Positions 50,180 to 58,652 of a DNA stretch of 64,000 nt are shown here, piece after piece. Made by a program: the position numbers and the translations under genes. The stretch's first letter is position 1. The number at the start of each line of letters is the position of its first letter. The stretch lies in the NCBI RefSeq assembly GCF_036625195.1, contig NZ_JAZKUG010000001.1, positions 4,278,001 to 4,342,000 of the forward strand, given 5' to 3'. The stretch comes from Accumulibacter sp. (GTDB lineage: Bacteria > Pseudomonadota > Gammaproteobacteria > Burkholderiales > Rhodocyclaceae). Under the pieces are notes generated by a model that saw nothing but the letters and a program-made list of their open reading frames with translations, made no database searches and was not told the DNA's origin.

Positions 50180-50808
50180 GCCGGAGAAGCGCTTCCTCGC
50201 CCGGCAACCGGGAGACCGCGTGTCGTTGCCTTGGCCTGCTCGTCGCGGCGCTCGCGCTGGCTGCCTGCAGCAGCCAGCCACCGCTCCGGCAGTACCGTCC
50301 GGCTGCCCTGCAGCGCGACCATCTGCAGGACTTCGTCCTCGTCGGCCGCTTCGCACTGCGCGACGCCGCGCAGAGCTACGCCGGAAGGATCGAGTGGCAT
50401 CATGCCGGTGGGAGCGACAGGCTGCTGCTGGCATCGCCGTTCGGCCAGGGCCTGGCCGAGATCGTCGGCGACGCATCCGGGGCCCGCCTGCGCCGCAGCG
50501 ACGGCAGCGAGCAGGCTGCCGCCAGCGGCGACGAGCTGCTGCAGACCGTCCTCGGCCAGCCGATCGGCCTCGTCCGACTGCTCAACTGGCTGCGCGGCAG
50601 CGATGCCGACGAGGCACGCCTCGAACGCGACGCGCTCGGCCGTCCGTTGCGGCTGCAACACGAGGACTGGCGAATCGCCTACGAGTACGACGACGACACG
50701 CCGCAGGCGCTGCCCGGCCGCTTGTTCGTCGAACGGGAGGGCGGCTTCGTGCTGCGCCTGCGCATCGAGGAGTGGCGCTTGCCGACAGCGACGGATGACG
50801 CGCAGTGA
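50176..50808 (+). CDS. lolB: Outer-membrane lipoprotein receptor LolB
   Basis: A 210-residue lipoprotein with lipobox LALAACSS (Cys about 31), the receptor that inserts lipoproteins into the outer membrane. The stretch LQDFVLVGRFALRDAAQSYAGRIEWHHAGGSDRLLLASPFGQG is the LolB core. Starts at GTG overlapping the TPR stop (GTGA) and ends with a GTGA overlap with ispE, indicating one transcript. Confidence 0.88.
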   Translation: MSRRSASSPGNRETACRCLGLLVAALALAACSSQPPLRQYRPAALQRDHLQDFVLVGRFALRDAAQSYAGRIEWHHAGGSDRLLLASPFGQGLAEIVGDASGARLRRSDGSEQAAASGDELLQTVLGQPIGLVRLLNWLRGSDADEARLERDALGRPLRLQHEDWRIAYEYDDDTPQALPGRLFVEREGGFVLRLRIEEWRLPTATDDAQ

Positions 50809-51674
50809 CCCCGGCAGGCTGCCGCTGGAGCTGGGACAGCAGCTACCCGGCACCGGCCAAGCTCAACCTGTTCCTGCGCGTGACCGGCCGGCGCGCTGAC
50901 GGCTACCACCTGCTGCAGACGGTCTTCCGCTTTCTCGACCACGCTGACCGACTGCATTTCTCGCCGCGCGCCGATGCCGCGGTACGGCTGGTCACACCCT
51001 TGCCCGGAGTGCCGCCGGAGAACGACCTGAGCGTGCGCGCGGCGCGCCTCCTGCAGGCGGCCAGCGGCTGCCGGCAAGGCGTCGACATTCGCATCGAGAA
51101 ACGCCTGCCAATGGGTGGCGGGCTTGGCGGAGGCAGCTCCGACGCGGCAAGTGTGCTGCTCGCCCTCAATCATCTCTGGCAGATCGCGCTGCCGCGCCAG
51201 CGCCTGCAGGAAATCGGCCTGACCCTCGGTGCCGACGTGCCGGTCTTCATCTTCGGTCGCAACGCCTTTGCCGAGGGTGTCGGCGAAACGCTGCGGGCGG
51301 TCGAGCTGCCGCCGCGCTGCTATGTCGTCGTCGAGCCGCCGGTACAGGTGCCGACCGCAGCCATCTTTGCCGCCCCCGAACTGCGCCGCGACTCGCCGCC
51401 GATCGAAGCCCGCGACTGGGCCCGCGACGACATCGGCAACGACCTCGAGGCGATCGCCTGCGCCCGCTTCCCGGCGATCGCCAGTTGCCTCCGCCACCTG
51501 GCGGCGGCAGCGGCACCCGCCCGCGCCCGCATGACGGGTTCGGGTGCCTGTGTCTTCGCCGAGTGCAGCAACCCGGAAGAGGCGGCAGCAGCGCTGCGGC
51601 GCCTGCCGACCGGGCTGCGTGCCTGGACGAGCGCCGGCGCCAGCGCGCACCCGCTGCTCGATCTGGCGCGCTGA
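50805..51674 (+). CDS. ispE: 4-diphosphocytidyl-2-C-methyl-D-erythritol kinase
   Basis: A 289-residue GHMP kinase of the non-mevalonate isoprenoid pathway. YPAPAKLNLFLRVTGRRADGYH is the substrate-binding start; PMGGGLGGGSSDAASVLLALN (about 105-125) is the ATP loop; MTGSGACVFAE is the C-terminal glycine motif. Begins at GTG in the lolB overlap, and is followed by tRNA-Gln and prs as usual in betaproteobacteria. Confidence 0.95.
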   Translation: MTPAGCRWSWDSSYPAPAKLNLFLRVTGRRADGYHLLQTVFRFLDHADRLHFSPRADAAVRLVTPLPGVPPENDLSVRAARLLQAASGCRQGVDIRIEKRLPMGGGLGGGSSDAASVLLALNHLWQIALPRQRLQEIGLTLGADVPVFIFGRNAFAEGVGETLRAVELPPRCYVVVEPPVQVPTAAIFAAPELRRDSPPIEARDWARDDIGNDLEAIACARFPAIASCLRHLAAAAAPARARMTGSGACVFAECSNPEEAAAALRRLPTGLRAWTSAGASAHPLLDLAR

Positions 51675-51816
51675 CGAGGCACGCCGCCGCACGGGGAGCG
51701 CGGTCTGCGGACGGCTGGCGCCGGACTCCGCGCCGCCGGCCAGCGCCCTTTTTTTCCTGGCGAATCCCCGCTATAATTCGCGCCTCGCTCGCCATCAGGG
51801 CGTTGTGAGAGACCGC

Positions 51817-51893
51817 TGGGGAGTCGCCAAGTTGGTCAAGGCACCGGATTTTGATTCCGGCATTCGAAGGTTCGAATCCTTCTTCCCCAGCCA
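51817..51893 (+). tRNA. tRNA-Gln (TTG)
   Basis: A 77-nt tRNA with acceptor TGGGGAG pairing TTCCCCA, anticodon stem CCGGA/TCCGG with loop TTTTGAT (anticodon TTG), T-arm AAGGTTCGAATCCTT, discriminator G and encoded CCA. Lies between ispE and prs. Confidence 0.95.
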
Positions 51894-51982
51894 TTCGATT
51901 TCTGTCAACGCGGGCAGGCTTCCTAACCTGCCCGTCTTGCTTTGTGGGGCGCCCGGGCGCAGAGCCACAGGGGAAGCGCAAA

Positions 51983-52933
51983 ATGGCCTACGACAGCCTG
52001 ATGGTCTTTACCGGCAACGCCAACCCGGCCCTCGCCGCGGATGTCGTCAAACACCTCAACATCTCGCTTGGTCGTGCGCATGTCGGACGCTTCTCGGATG
52101 GCGAGATCAGTGTCGAAATCCAGGAGCACGTCCGCGGCATGGACGTCTTCATCCTGCAGTCCACCTGCGCGCCGGCGAACGAAAACCTGATGGAGCTGCT
52201 GATCATGGTCGACGCGCTGAAGCGCGCCTCGGCCGCCCGCATCACCGCCGCCATACCCTATTTCGGCTATGCACGCCAGGACCGCCGCGTGCGCTCGGTG
52301 CGCGTATCGATCGCCGCCAAGCTCGTGGCGGACCTGCTCACCGCTGCCGGCGTACACCGCGTGCTGACGATGGACCTGCATACGGAGCAGATCCAGGGCT
52401 TCTTCAGCATCCCCGTCGACAACATCTATTCACTGCCGATCATGCTCGGCGACGTCTGGAAGAATGATTTCGACAAGTTGTTGGTCGTCTCGCCCGACGT
52501 CGGCGGCGTCGTCCGCGCCCGCGCATTGGCCAAGCGCCTCGAATGCGATCTGGCGATCATCGACAAGCGTCGCCCAAAAGCCAATGTCTCCGAGGTCATG
52601 AACATCATCGGCGAGGTCGAGGGCCGTACCTGCGTCATCATGGACGACCTGGTCGACACCGCCGGCACGCTCTGCAAGGCAGCCACCGCGCTCAAGGAAC
52701 ACGGGGCGAAGAAGGTGCTCTCCTATTGCGTGCACCCCGTCCTCTCGGGCAAGGCCGTCGACCGCATCAACCACTCCGACCTCGACGAACTGGTCGTCAC
52801 CGACACGATCCCGTTGCGTGAGGACGCGCAGGAGTCGCCGCGAATCCGCGTTCTCTCGGTCGCCGGTATGCTGGCGGAAACGATCCGCCGCATCAGCAAC
52901 GAGGACTCCGTGTCGTCACTGTTCATCGAATAG
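51983..52933 (+). CDS. prs: Ribose-phosphate pyrophosphokinase
   Basis: A 316-residue PRPP synthase. Seen are the ATP-contact region GRFSDGEISVEIQEHVRG, PYFGYARQDRR, the divalent-cation and ribose-phosphate sites TMDLHTEQIQGFF and the PRPP loop VIMDDLVDTAGTL. It supplies PRPP for nucleotide, His and Trp synthesis. A GGGGAAG site precedes the ATG. Terminator-like GC stem-loop (52,984-53,012) stands between it and rplY. Confidence 0.97.
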   Translation: MAYDSLMVFTGNANPALAADVVKHLNISLGRAHVGRFSDGEISVEIQEHVRGMDVFILQSTCAPANENLMELLIMVDALKRASAARITAAIPYFGYARQDRRVRSVRVSIAAKLVADLLTAAGVHRVLTMDLHTEQIQGFFSIPVDNIYSLPIMLGDVWKNDFDKLLVVSPDVGGVVRARALAKRLECDLAIIDKRRPKANVSEVMNIIGEVEGRTCVIMDDLVDTAGTLCKAATALKEHGAKKVLSYCVHPVLSGKAVDRINHSDLDELVVTDTIPLREDAQESPRIRVLSVAGMLAETIRRISNEDSVSSLFIE

Positions 52934-53032
52934 CAGGAGGCAGCCGCGCGCACCAGCGACGCGCCGCCTCGCACCTTCCTTCTCAACCCCCCGCCTGGTC
53001 GCGGGCGGGGTTCGTCCAACCAGGAGCTGTCC

Positions 53033-53638
53033 ATGAAGTTTCAGATTGAAGCGCGCAAGCGCACCCAGCAGGGGTCCGGAGCGAGCCGCCGCCTGCGTCG
53101 CCAGGGCCGTGTTCCGGCCATCATCTACGGCGGTCCGAAAGCGGCCGAACTGATCGACATCGATCACAACGAAACCCTGCTCAACCTTGCCAAGGAAGCC
53201 TTCCACTCGTCGGTCCTGACGCTCCGGGTCGATGGCGTCGCCGAGAGCGTCGTCCTGCGTGACTCACAGGTGCACCCATGGAAGCCGCTCGTCCTGCACT
53301 GCGATTTCCAGCGGGTTGACACCGAGCACCTCATCCATCAGCGGGTTCCGCTGCATTTCGTCAATGCCGAGATTGCTCCCGGCGTCAAACTGAGCGGCGG
53401 CAACGTGTCGCACGTGCACAATGACATCGAGGTGAGTTGCCTGCCGCAGGATCTGCCGGCCTTCATCGAGGTCGACCTCCAGAACCTCGAGTCGGGCCAC
53501 TCGATTCACGCCTCCGAAGTCGCCCTGCCCGCCGGCGTCAAGCTGGTGCTGCATGGCGACGACTATGTCGTGGCGTCGATTCCGGCCAGGAAGAGCGGCG
53601 CCGGTGCCGACGAAGGTGAAGCCGGGACCGCCGCCTAG
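53033..53638 (+). CDS. rplY: 50S ribosomal protein L25 (CTC form)
   Basis: A 201-residue long-form L25 that binds 5S rRNA. The N-terminal domain starts MKFQIEARKRTQQGSGASRRLRRQGRVPAIIYGG, and the C-terminal CTC extension includes VPLHFVNAEIAPGVKLSGG. An acidic/Gly tail ends the protein. CAGGAG precedes the ATG. Lies between prs and pth as in most betaproteobacteria. Confidence 0.96.
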   Translation: MKFQIEARKRTQQGSGASRRLRRQGRVPAIIYGGPKAAELIDIDHNETLLNLAKEAFHSSVLTLRVDGVAESVVLRDSQVHPWKPLVLHCDFQRVDTEHLIHQRVPLHFVNAEIAPGVKLSGGNVSHVHNDIEVSCLPQDLPAFIEVDLQNLESGHSIHASEVALPAGVKLVLHGDDYVVASIPARKSGAGADEGEAGTAA

Positions 53639-53715
53639 GGCCGCTTTACCCACCGGGCCGGTGCCGGGCAGTCACCGCCGGCGGCGGCCCGTTTGTTCCC
53701 CGCGTACGAGAACCC

Positions 53716-54285
53716 ATGCCCGCACCCCGCCTGATCGTCGGTCTCGGCAACCCCGGCAGCGAGTATGAAGAGACGCGGCACAACGTCGGCTTCTGGTTCC
53801 TTGACCATCTGGCGCGACGCCTGCAGCTGCGGCTGACGCCGCAAGGAAAGTTTTTCGCTCGCCTCGCGCGGCACGATGATCTCTGGCTCGTGCAACCAAC
53901 GACCTACATGAATCTTTCCGGGCAGGCCGTCGCCTCCCTCGCCCGCTTCTACCGCATCGCCAGCGAAGAAATCCTCGTCGTCCATGATGATCTCGACCTG
54001 CCACCCGGCAGCATCCGTCTCAAGCAGGGTGGTGGCAACGGTGGCCACAATGGACTCAAGGATATCCAGTCGCGCCTGGCAACGCCCGATTTCTGGCGGC
54101 TGCGATTGGGAATCGGCCATCCGGGTGAGCGCAGCGAGGTTGTCAACTACGTTCTCAAGGCGCCGCGGCGAGAGGAGCGAGACCTGATCGACCCTGCCAT
54201 CGACCGCTGCCTCCTCGCCTGGCCGCTGCTGGCAGCCGGCGACTACGCCGCGGCACAGCGACAGTTGCACCTGAAAACCGTCTGA
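53716..54285 (+). CDS. pth: Peptidyl-tRNA hydrolase
   Basis: A 189-residue enzyme that frees stalled peptidyl-tRNAs. Signature residues are in place: Asn in GLGNPG, catalytic His in TRHNVGF, Asn in TTYMNLSG, Asp in VHDDLDLPPG, and GGNGGHNGLKDI. Located after rplY by 77 bp and before ychF. Confidence 0.97.
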   Translation: MPAPRLIVGLGNPGSEYEETRHNVGFWFLDHLARRLQLRLTPQGKFFARLARHDDLWLVQPTTYMNLSGQAVASLARFYRIASEEILVVHDDLDLPPGSIRLKQGGGNGGHNGLKDIQSRLATPDFWRLRLGIGHPGERSEVVNYVLKAPRREERDLIDPAIDRCLLAWPLLAAGDYAAAQRQLHLKTV

Positions 54286-54301
54286 CCATGGAAACCAGCG
54301 T

Positions 54302-55393
54302 ATGAGCCTCCAATGCGGAATCGTCGGCCTGCCGAACGTCGGCAAGTCCACCCTTTTCAACGCCTTGACCAAAGCGGGAATCGCGGCCGAGAACTATCCC
54401 TTCTGCACCATCGAGCCGAACGTCGGCATCGTCGAGGTTCCCGACCCGAGACTGCAACAGATCGCCGCCATCGCCAGACCACAGCGTGTGCAACCTGCGA
54501 TCGTCGAGTTTGTCGACATTGCCGGTCTGGTTGCCGGCGCGTCGAAGGGCGAAGGCCTCGGCAACCAGTTCCTGGCCAACATCCGCGAGACGGACGCCAT
54601 CGTCAGCGTCGTCCGCTGCTTCGAGGACGAGAACGTGGTCCATGTCTCCGGCCGTGTCGACCCGCTCGCGGACATCGAGACCATCCTCACCGAACTGGCA
54701 CTGGCCGACCTCAGCGCCGTCGAGCGCACGATGAATCGCGACATCAAGAAGGCACGGGCCGGCGACCGGGAAGCGCAGAAGATGGTCAACGTCCTCGAGC
54801 GGTTGCAACCCCACCTCAACGAAGGCCGGCCCGCACGCACCCTGCAGATTACCGCCGACGATCGCGCGCTGCTCAAGCCGCTCTGCCTGCTGACGATCAA
54901 GCCGACGATGTACGTCGGCAACGTTCTCGAAGACGGCTTCGAGAACAATCCGCACCTTGAGCGCCTCCGCCAGCACGCTGCCGCCGAGGGAGCACCAGTG
55001 GTCGCCCTCTGCGCCAAGATCGAGGCCGAACTGGCCGACCTCGAAGACGACGACAAGGCCGTCTTCCTGGCCGACCTCGGCTTCGATGAACCCGGGCTCA
55101 ACCGCCTGATCCGCGCCGCCTACCAACTGCTCGGCCTGCAGACCTACTTCACCGCCGGCCCCAAGGAAGTCCGTGCGTGGACCATCCACATCGGCGACAC
55201 GGCGCCGCAGGCGGCCGGCGTCATCCACAGCGACTTCGAGCGTGGCTTCATCCGCGCGCAGACGATTTCCTTCGCCGACTTCATCGCCTGCAAGGGCGAA
55301 CAGGGCGCCCGTGAAGCCGGCAAGATGCGCGCCGAAGGCAAGGAATACGTCGTCCGGGACGGCGATGTGCTGAATTTCCTGTTCAACGTCTGA
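54302..55393 (+). CDS. ychF: Ribosome-binding ATPase YchF
   Basis: A 363-residue Obg-family protein that binds ATP and ribosomes. G1 GLPNVGKSTLFNAL, G2/G3 region with PNVGIVEVPD and VDIAGLVAGASKGEGLGNQFL, a helical middle, and the C-terminal TGS domain (TYFTAGPKEVRAWTIHIGDTAPQAAG ... RDGDVLNFLFNV). The 3' end of the gene is one copy of a 30-bp direct repeat, making it an insertion site for the following island while remaining intact. Confidence 0.97.
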   Translation: MSLQCGIVGLPNVGKSTLFNALTKAGIAAENYPFCTIEPNVGIVEVPDPRLQQIAAIARPQRVQPAIVEFVDIAGLVAGASKGEGLGNQFLANIRETDAIVSVVRCFEDENVVHVSGRVDPLADIETILTELALADLSAVERTMNRDIKKARAGDREAQKMVNVLERLQPHLNEGRPARTLQITADDRALLKPLCLLTIKPTMYVGNVLEDGFENNPHLERLRQHAAAEGAPVVALCAKIEAELADLEDDDKAVFLADLGFDEPGLNRLIRAAYQLLGLQTYFTAGPKEVRAWTIHIGDTAPQAAGVIHSDFERGFIRAQTISFADFIACKGEQGAREAGKMRAEGKEYVVRDGDVLNFLFNV

Positions 55394-55405
55394 GCCCGGG
55401 CGGTG
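55376..55405. repeat. Left 30-bp direct repeat (ychF 3' end)
   Basis: Covers the last six codons and the stop of ychF and 12 bases beyond (TTCCTGTTCAACGTCTGAGC and the next ten). It matches 61129-61158 at 29 of 30 positions, the difference being G against A at base 23. This is the pattern left by site-specific insertion at a gene end. Confidence 0.85.
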
Positions 55406-55689
55406 CGCACGACCAAGTTGCGGCGCAGATGGTATGCCTGGAGCTTGCCGGCGGGCCAGCCAACGTCAAGAACAGCGACCTCAATCGGATGTATGAGGCG
55501 AATCAAGAGTTCGATGTAAACGGCACCACTGCAAAGACTGTACGCCGAACGCTTGGTCTGATGGCGGAAGTATTCCCGGAAAAGACGCCGGAATTGGAGC
55601 GCTACAACGCTATCGCGTTGTACTGCGTTATTGCCGAGCTTCAGCGTGTGTACGCGACAAGAGGTGGTCGCGGCAACCAAGCTGGGTGA
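55402..55689 (+). pseudogene. N-terminally truncated DUF262-like fragment
   Basis: A frame that opens at the inner edge of the left repeat and reads GAHDQVAAQMVCLELAGGPA, then NSDLNRMYEANQEFDV and ELERYNAIALYCVIAELQRVY before ending. An ATG at 55429 exists without a ribosome site. The layout resembles the C-terminal part of a DUF262/GmrSD N-terminal-domain protein, a class of restriction system. Its N-terminus is missing exactly at the island border, so it is a remnant. Confidence 0.5.
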
Positions 55690-55690
55690 G

Positions 55691-56408
55691 ATGGGAACCA
55701 TGGTCACGCAGACGCACTGGAGGACCTTGGCGACTTTCGGGCAGTACCTCTTGCCGCTGATGTGCGTGGCGGGCGCAGGCATCTTGGCGTGGCATCGGCA
55801 AGCACGCCGCAAGCTCATCGCGGATGTCGGCCAACGCAAGGCAGCCGACGCACTCGACGGCATGAGCTGGCGCGAGTTTGAAAACATGCTGGTGGGCGAG
55901 GCCTTCCGGCTGCAAGGCTACGGCGTACTTGAAACGGGCGGCGGCGGCGCCGATGGTGGTGTCGATCTGGTGCTCTCCAAGGGTACTGAGAAGTACCTTT
56001 GTTCAATGCAAGCGGTGGAAGGCTTTCAAGGTCGGCGTGGACGTGGTGCGCGAACTCTACGGCGTCATGGCGGCCAAGGGCGCAGCCGGCGGCTTGGTAG
56101 TGACCTCGGGGCGGTTCACCGAAGATGCAGTTGGCTTCGCCAGCGGGCGCAATCTGAAACTCATTGACGGGCCGTTGCTGCACGACTTGATTCGTCAGGC
56201 TCGGAATTCGAGACGGCAGACACCTGCACGGCAGAGCAGATCGTCGTCAGGTTCGGCGGCTCCGGCGGATACGCCTTCGGTGCCAGGCTGCCCGACCTGT
56301 AGCAAGCCCATGTTGAAGCGCACGGCGAAGCGCGGAGCCAACGCGGGCGAGGAATTTTGGGGCTGCTCGGCTTATCCGGCTTGTCGTGGCACGAGGCAAA
56401 TTGGATGA
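55691..56408 (+). pseudogene. Membrane-anchored Mrr-like nuclease with zinc ribbon, frameshifted
   Basis: An ATG at 55691 begins a protein with one membrane segment (FGQYLLPLMCVAGAGILAW), then the Mrr-type restriction domain (ALDGMSWREFENMLVGEAFRLQGYGV; GGGGADGGVDLVLSKGTEKYL). At 55998-56000 (TTT) the frame shifts by one base; the next frame carries the rest, VQCKRWKAFKVGVDVVRELYGVMAAKGA, to a C-terminal topoisomerase-type CPTC...C zinc ribbon and a stop at 56408. The break falls before the Q-x-K catalytic pair, so the product would be inactive unless the extra T is a sequencing error or the shift is programmed. Confidence 0.75.
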
Positions 56409-56486
56409 GATCTTCCCGAGGCCGTGCGATCGGTTGGCTATCACCGGCATCTGTGTCCTGCCAGAGTGCCTTGAGGACTACGCGCA

Positions 56487-57533
56487 ATGAACACCATGCA
56501 GCAATTTGCGATGGGGCAGACTGCGATACCGGCTTCGACAGCCTGGTATCTCGCTGATTTGGGCGAATTCCGCGGCAAGCAGGAACTCTACACCCGACAG
56601 TCACCGCAGCGCCTCAAAGCCTTGCGTGAACATGCGCTGATCGAAAGCGCAGTGTCGTCGAACCGCATCGAGGGCGTCTCTGTCGAGGCCTCTCGGGTGC
56701 GCGATGTGCTCGTATCGCCCAGACCGCTGTTCCGGGATCGCGACGAGGAAGAAGTGCGCGGCTACCGCGACGCCTTGACCTGGATTCACCAGGATGCCCA
56801 GCGCCTTCCGGTTTCCAATGAAACCATCCAGCGCCTCCACGCGATGACGCGGGGACAAATCTGGGATGCCGGCCTGTACAAGGAGAAGGATGGCGACATC
56901 ATCGAACGCTATCTCGATGGCCGCGAGCGGGTGCGCTTTTGCACCATGCCGGCCAAGGAAACGCCGGCAGCCATGGGCCAGTTGGTCGGCGACTGGCAGG
57001 CCTGCCTCGAAGAGCGCTGGGTTCCGCCGCTGATCGCACTGGCCGCGTTCAATCTCGACTTCCTGTGCATCCATCCGTTCCGCGATGGCAATGGCCGGGT
57101 GTCCCGGCTGCTCTGGCTGCTGCAGAGCTACCAACTGGGTTTCGAGGTCGGCCGATACATCAGCCTGGAACGCTTGGTCGAGCAGAACAAGGACCGTTAC
57201 TACGAAACCCTGGAACTCAGTTCGCACCGCTGGCACGAGGGCAAGCACGATCCGTGGCCCTACATCAATTACGTGCTGTTCATTCTCAAGAGCGCTTATC
57301 GTGAGTTCGTCGAGCGCGTTGGGGAAACCTCGAAGCCGCGGGGATCGAAAACTCAGATGGTGCTGGAGGCGATCGCCAAGATGCCGAGAACATTCTCCCT
57401 GGCCGACTTGGAGCGTGCTTGCCCGGGGGTGAGCCGCGACATGATCCGGCGGGTGCTCAAAACGCAGAAGGGACAGTCCGTCGACTGCATCGGCCGAGGC
57501 CCCGGCGCGCTTTGGCAGAGAAGAGGTAATTAG
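56487..57533 (+). CDS. Fic-family protein, class II
   Basis: A 348-residue protein transferring AMP or a related group onto target proteins. The Fic core motif HPFRDGNGRVSR lies at 196-207; the inhibitory helix motif SSNRIEG at 57-63 is N-terminal (class II) and would keep it off. An N-terminal Fic/DOC-like cap (about 1-100) and a C-terminal winged-helix region (FSLADLERACPGVSRDMIRRVLKT) that may bind DNA complete it. It lies in the ychF island; its target is unknown. Confidence 0.88.
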   Translation: MNTMQQFAMGQTAIPASTAWYLADLGEFRGKQELYTRQSPQRLKALREHALIESAVSSNRIEGVSVEASRVRDVLVSPRPLFRDRDEEEVRGYRDALTWIHQDAQRLPVSNETIQRLHAMTRGQIWDAGLYKEKDGDIIERYLDGRERVRFCTMPAKETPAAMGQLVGDWQACLEERWVPPLIALAAFNLDFLCIHPFRDGNGRVSRLLWLLQSYQLGFEVGRYISLERLVEQNKDRYYETLELSSHRWHEGKHDPWPYINYVLFILKSAYREFVERVGETSKPRGSKTQMVLEAIAKMPRTFSLADLERACPGVSRDMIRRVLKTQKGQSVDCIGRGPGALWQRRGN

Positions 57534-57710
57534 CGTGAAAGGATGTAATAAAAAGGGTAATGTCTTCAAGGAACCGGGAGCGGGAGACAAGAAATTCAGG
57601 AGGGCGCTGAAAGTGGCGGCGCCAGCCGCGGGGGATGCCTTCACCGGCCAGGCCAGAGTCGGATACCGCGCCAAGAGGCACGTTGCCAAACCTGCGCCGA
57701 GCCTTCTGCC

Positions 57711-58652
57711 ATGAGCGAGTACCAGTACTACGAATTCGCCGCCATCGACCGGCCGCTCACTCCCACCGAGATTGCGGAGCTTCGTGCCGTTTCAACGCGC
57801 GCCGTGATTACGCCCTCGGGGTTCGTAAACCATTACGAATGGGGTGACCTGAAAGCCGATCCGGCCGACTGGATCAGGCGTTACTTCGATGCATTCATCT
57901 ATACCGCCAACTGGTGCAGTTGCCGATTGGCCCTGCGGGTGCCGTTGGCCACTTTCCGCAAAGCCGAACTGAAGCCCTTCGCCACCAAGTATGTATTAAC
58001 CGTCGACGCCAACGACGAGCACTGGATCTTCGACTGGGCGCTTGATGAAAGCGAAGACTACGACCGCTTCGCCGCGGACGACGGCAGCGGCTGGATGCCA
58101 CGCCTGATGCCGATGCGCGATGAACTGCTGCATGGCGACTTGCGGCCGCTCTACCTAGGGTGGCTGGCCGGGGCCAGCGGCGGCGAGCTCCGTGAGGATG
58201 CGCAGGAACCCGAGGTGCCGCCCGGATTGTCGGAGTTGTCCCCACCGCAGCAGGCGCTGGTCGAATTCCTGGAAATCGATCCCGCCACGCCCAGACGCAG
58301 CGTGGCCGAGCTGCGGGAGCTCGCAGAATCCGCTGCCGCAGTGCGACTGGAGCGCGAAGCGAAGGAGCGCTCGAAGCAGGAAGCCGAACGCGGCCGGCAG
58401 CGTAAAGCCCATCTGCGACAGCTGATGGCCGAGGTGGACAAGTACTGGGACGCCATCGATGCTCAAGCGAAGCGCGGTTCCGCATCGGGCTACACGCAGG
58501 CGGTGCGGGTTCTTGTCGATTTGGCCGAAGGCTACACGCTCACATCCAGCCGCAAGGAGTTCGAGCGCGCATTGCGGCGCTTCGTCGTGCGCCATGCGAC
58601 CCGAGATGCCTTGTTGTGGCGGTTGAAGGAAGCAGGCCTGTGGTCGGGATGA
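57711..58652 (+). CDS. Unknown protein coupled to TOTE helicase, 313 aa
   Basis: A 313-residue protein whose stop overlaps the ATG of the primase-helicase by 4 bp. The N-terminal 160 residues (MSEYQYYEFAAIDRPLTPTEIAELRAVSTRA; VNHYEWGDLKADPADWIRRYFDAFIYTANW) form one domain I have seen as conserved but cannot name. From about 200 a charged coiled coil follows (RLEREAKERSKQEAERGRQRKAHLRQLMAEV), then a helical end. Tight coupling suggests a partner of the helicase, perhaps a defence component. Confidence 0.7.
   Translation: MSEYQYYEFAAIDRPLTPTEIAELRAVSTRAVITPSGFVNHYEWGDLKADPADWIRRYFDAFIYTANWCSCRLALRVPLATFRKAELKPFATKYVLTVDANDEHWIFDWALDESEDYDRFAADDGSGWMPRLMPMRDELLHGDLRPLYLGWLAGASGGELREDAQEPEVPPGLSELSPPQQALVEFLEIDPATPRRSVAELRELAESAAAVRLEREAKERSKQEAERGRQRKAHLRQLMAEVDKYWDAIDAQAKRGSASGYTQAVRVLVDLAEGYTLTSSRKEFERALRRFVVRHATRDALLWRLKEAGLWSG

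Noticed and set aside
54155..55228. 357-codon minus-strand frame opposite ychF
   Set aside because: Antisense shadow of a well-recognised gene.
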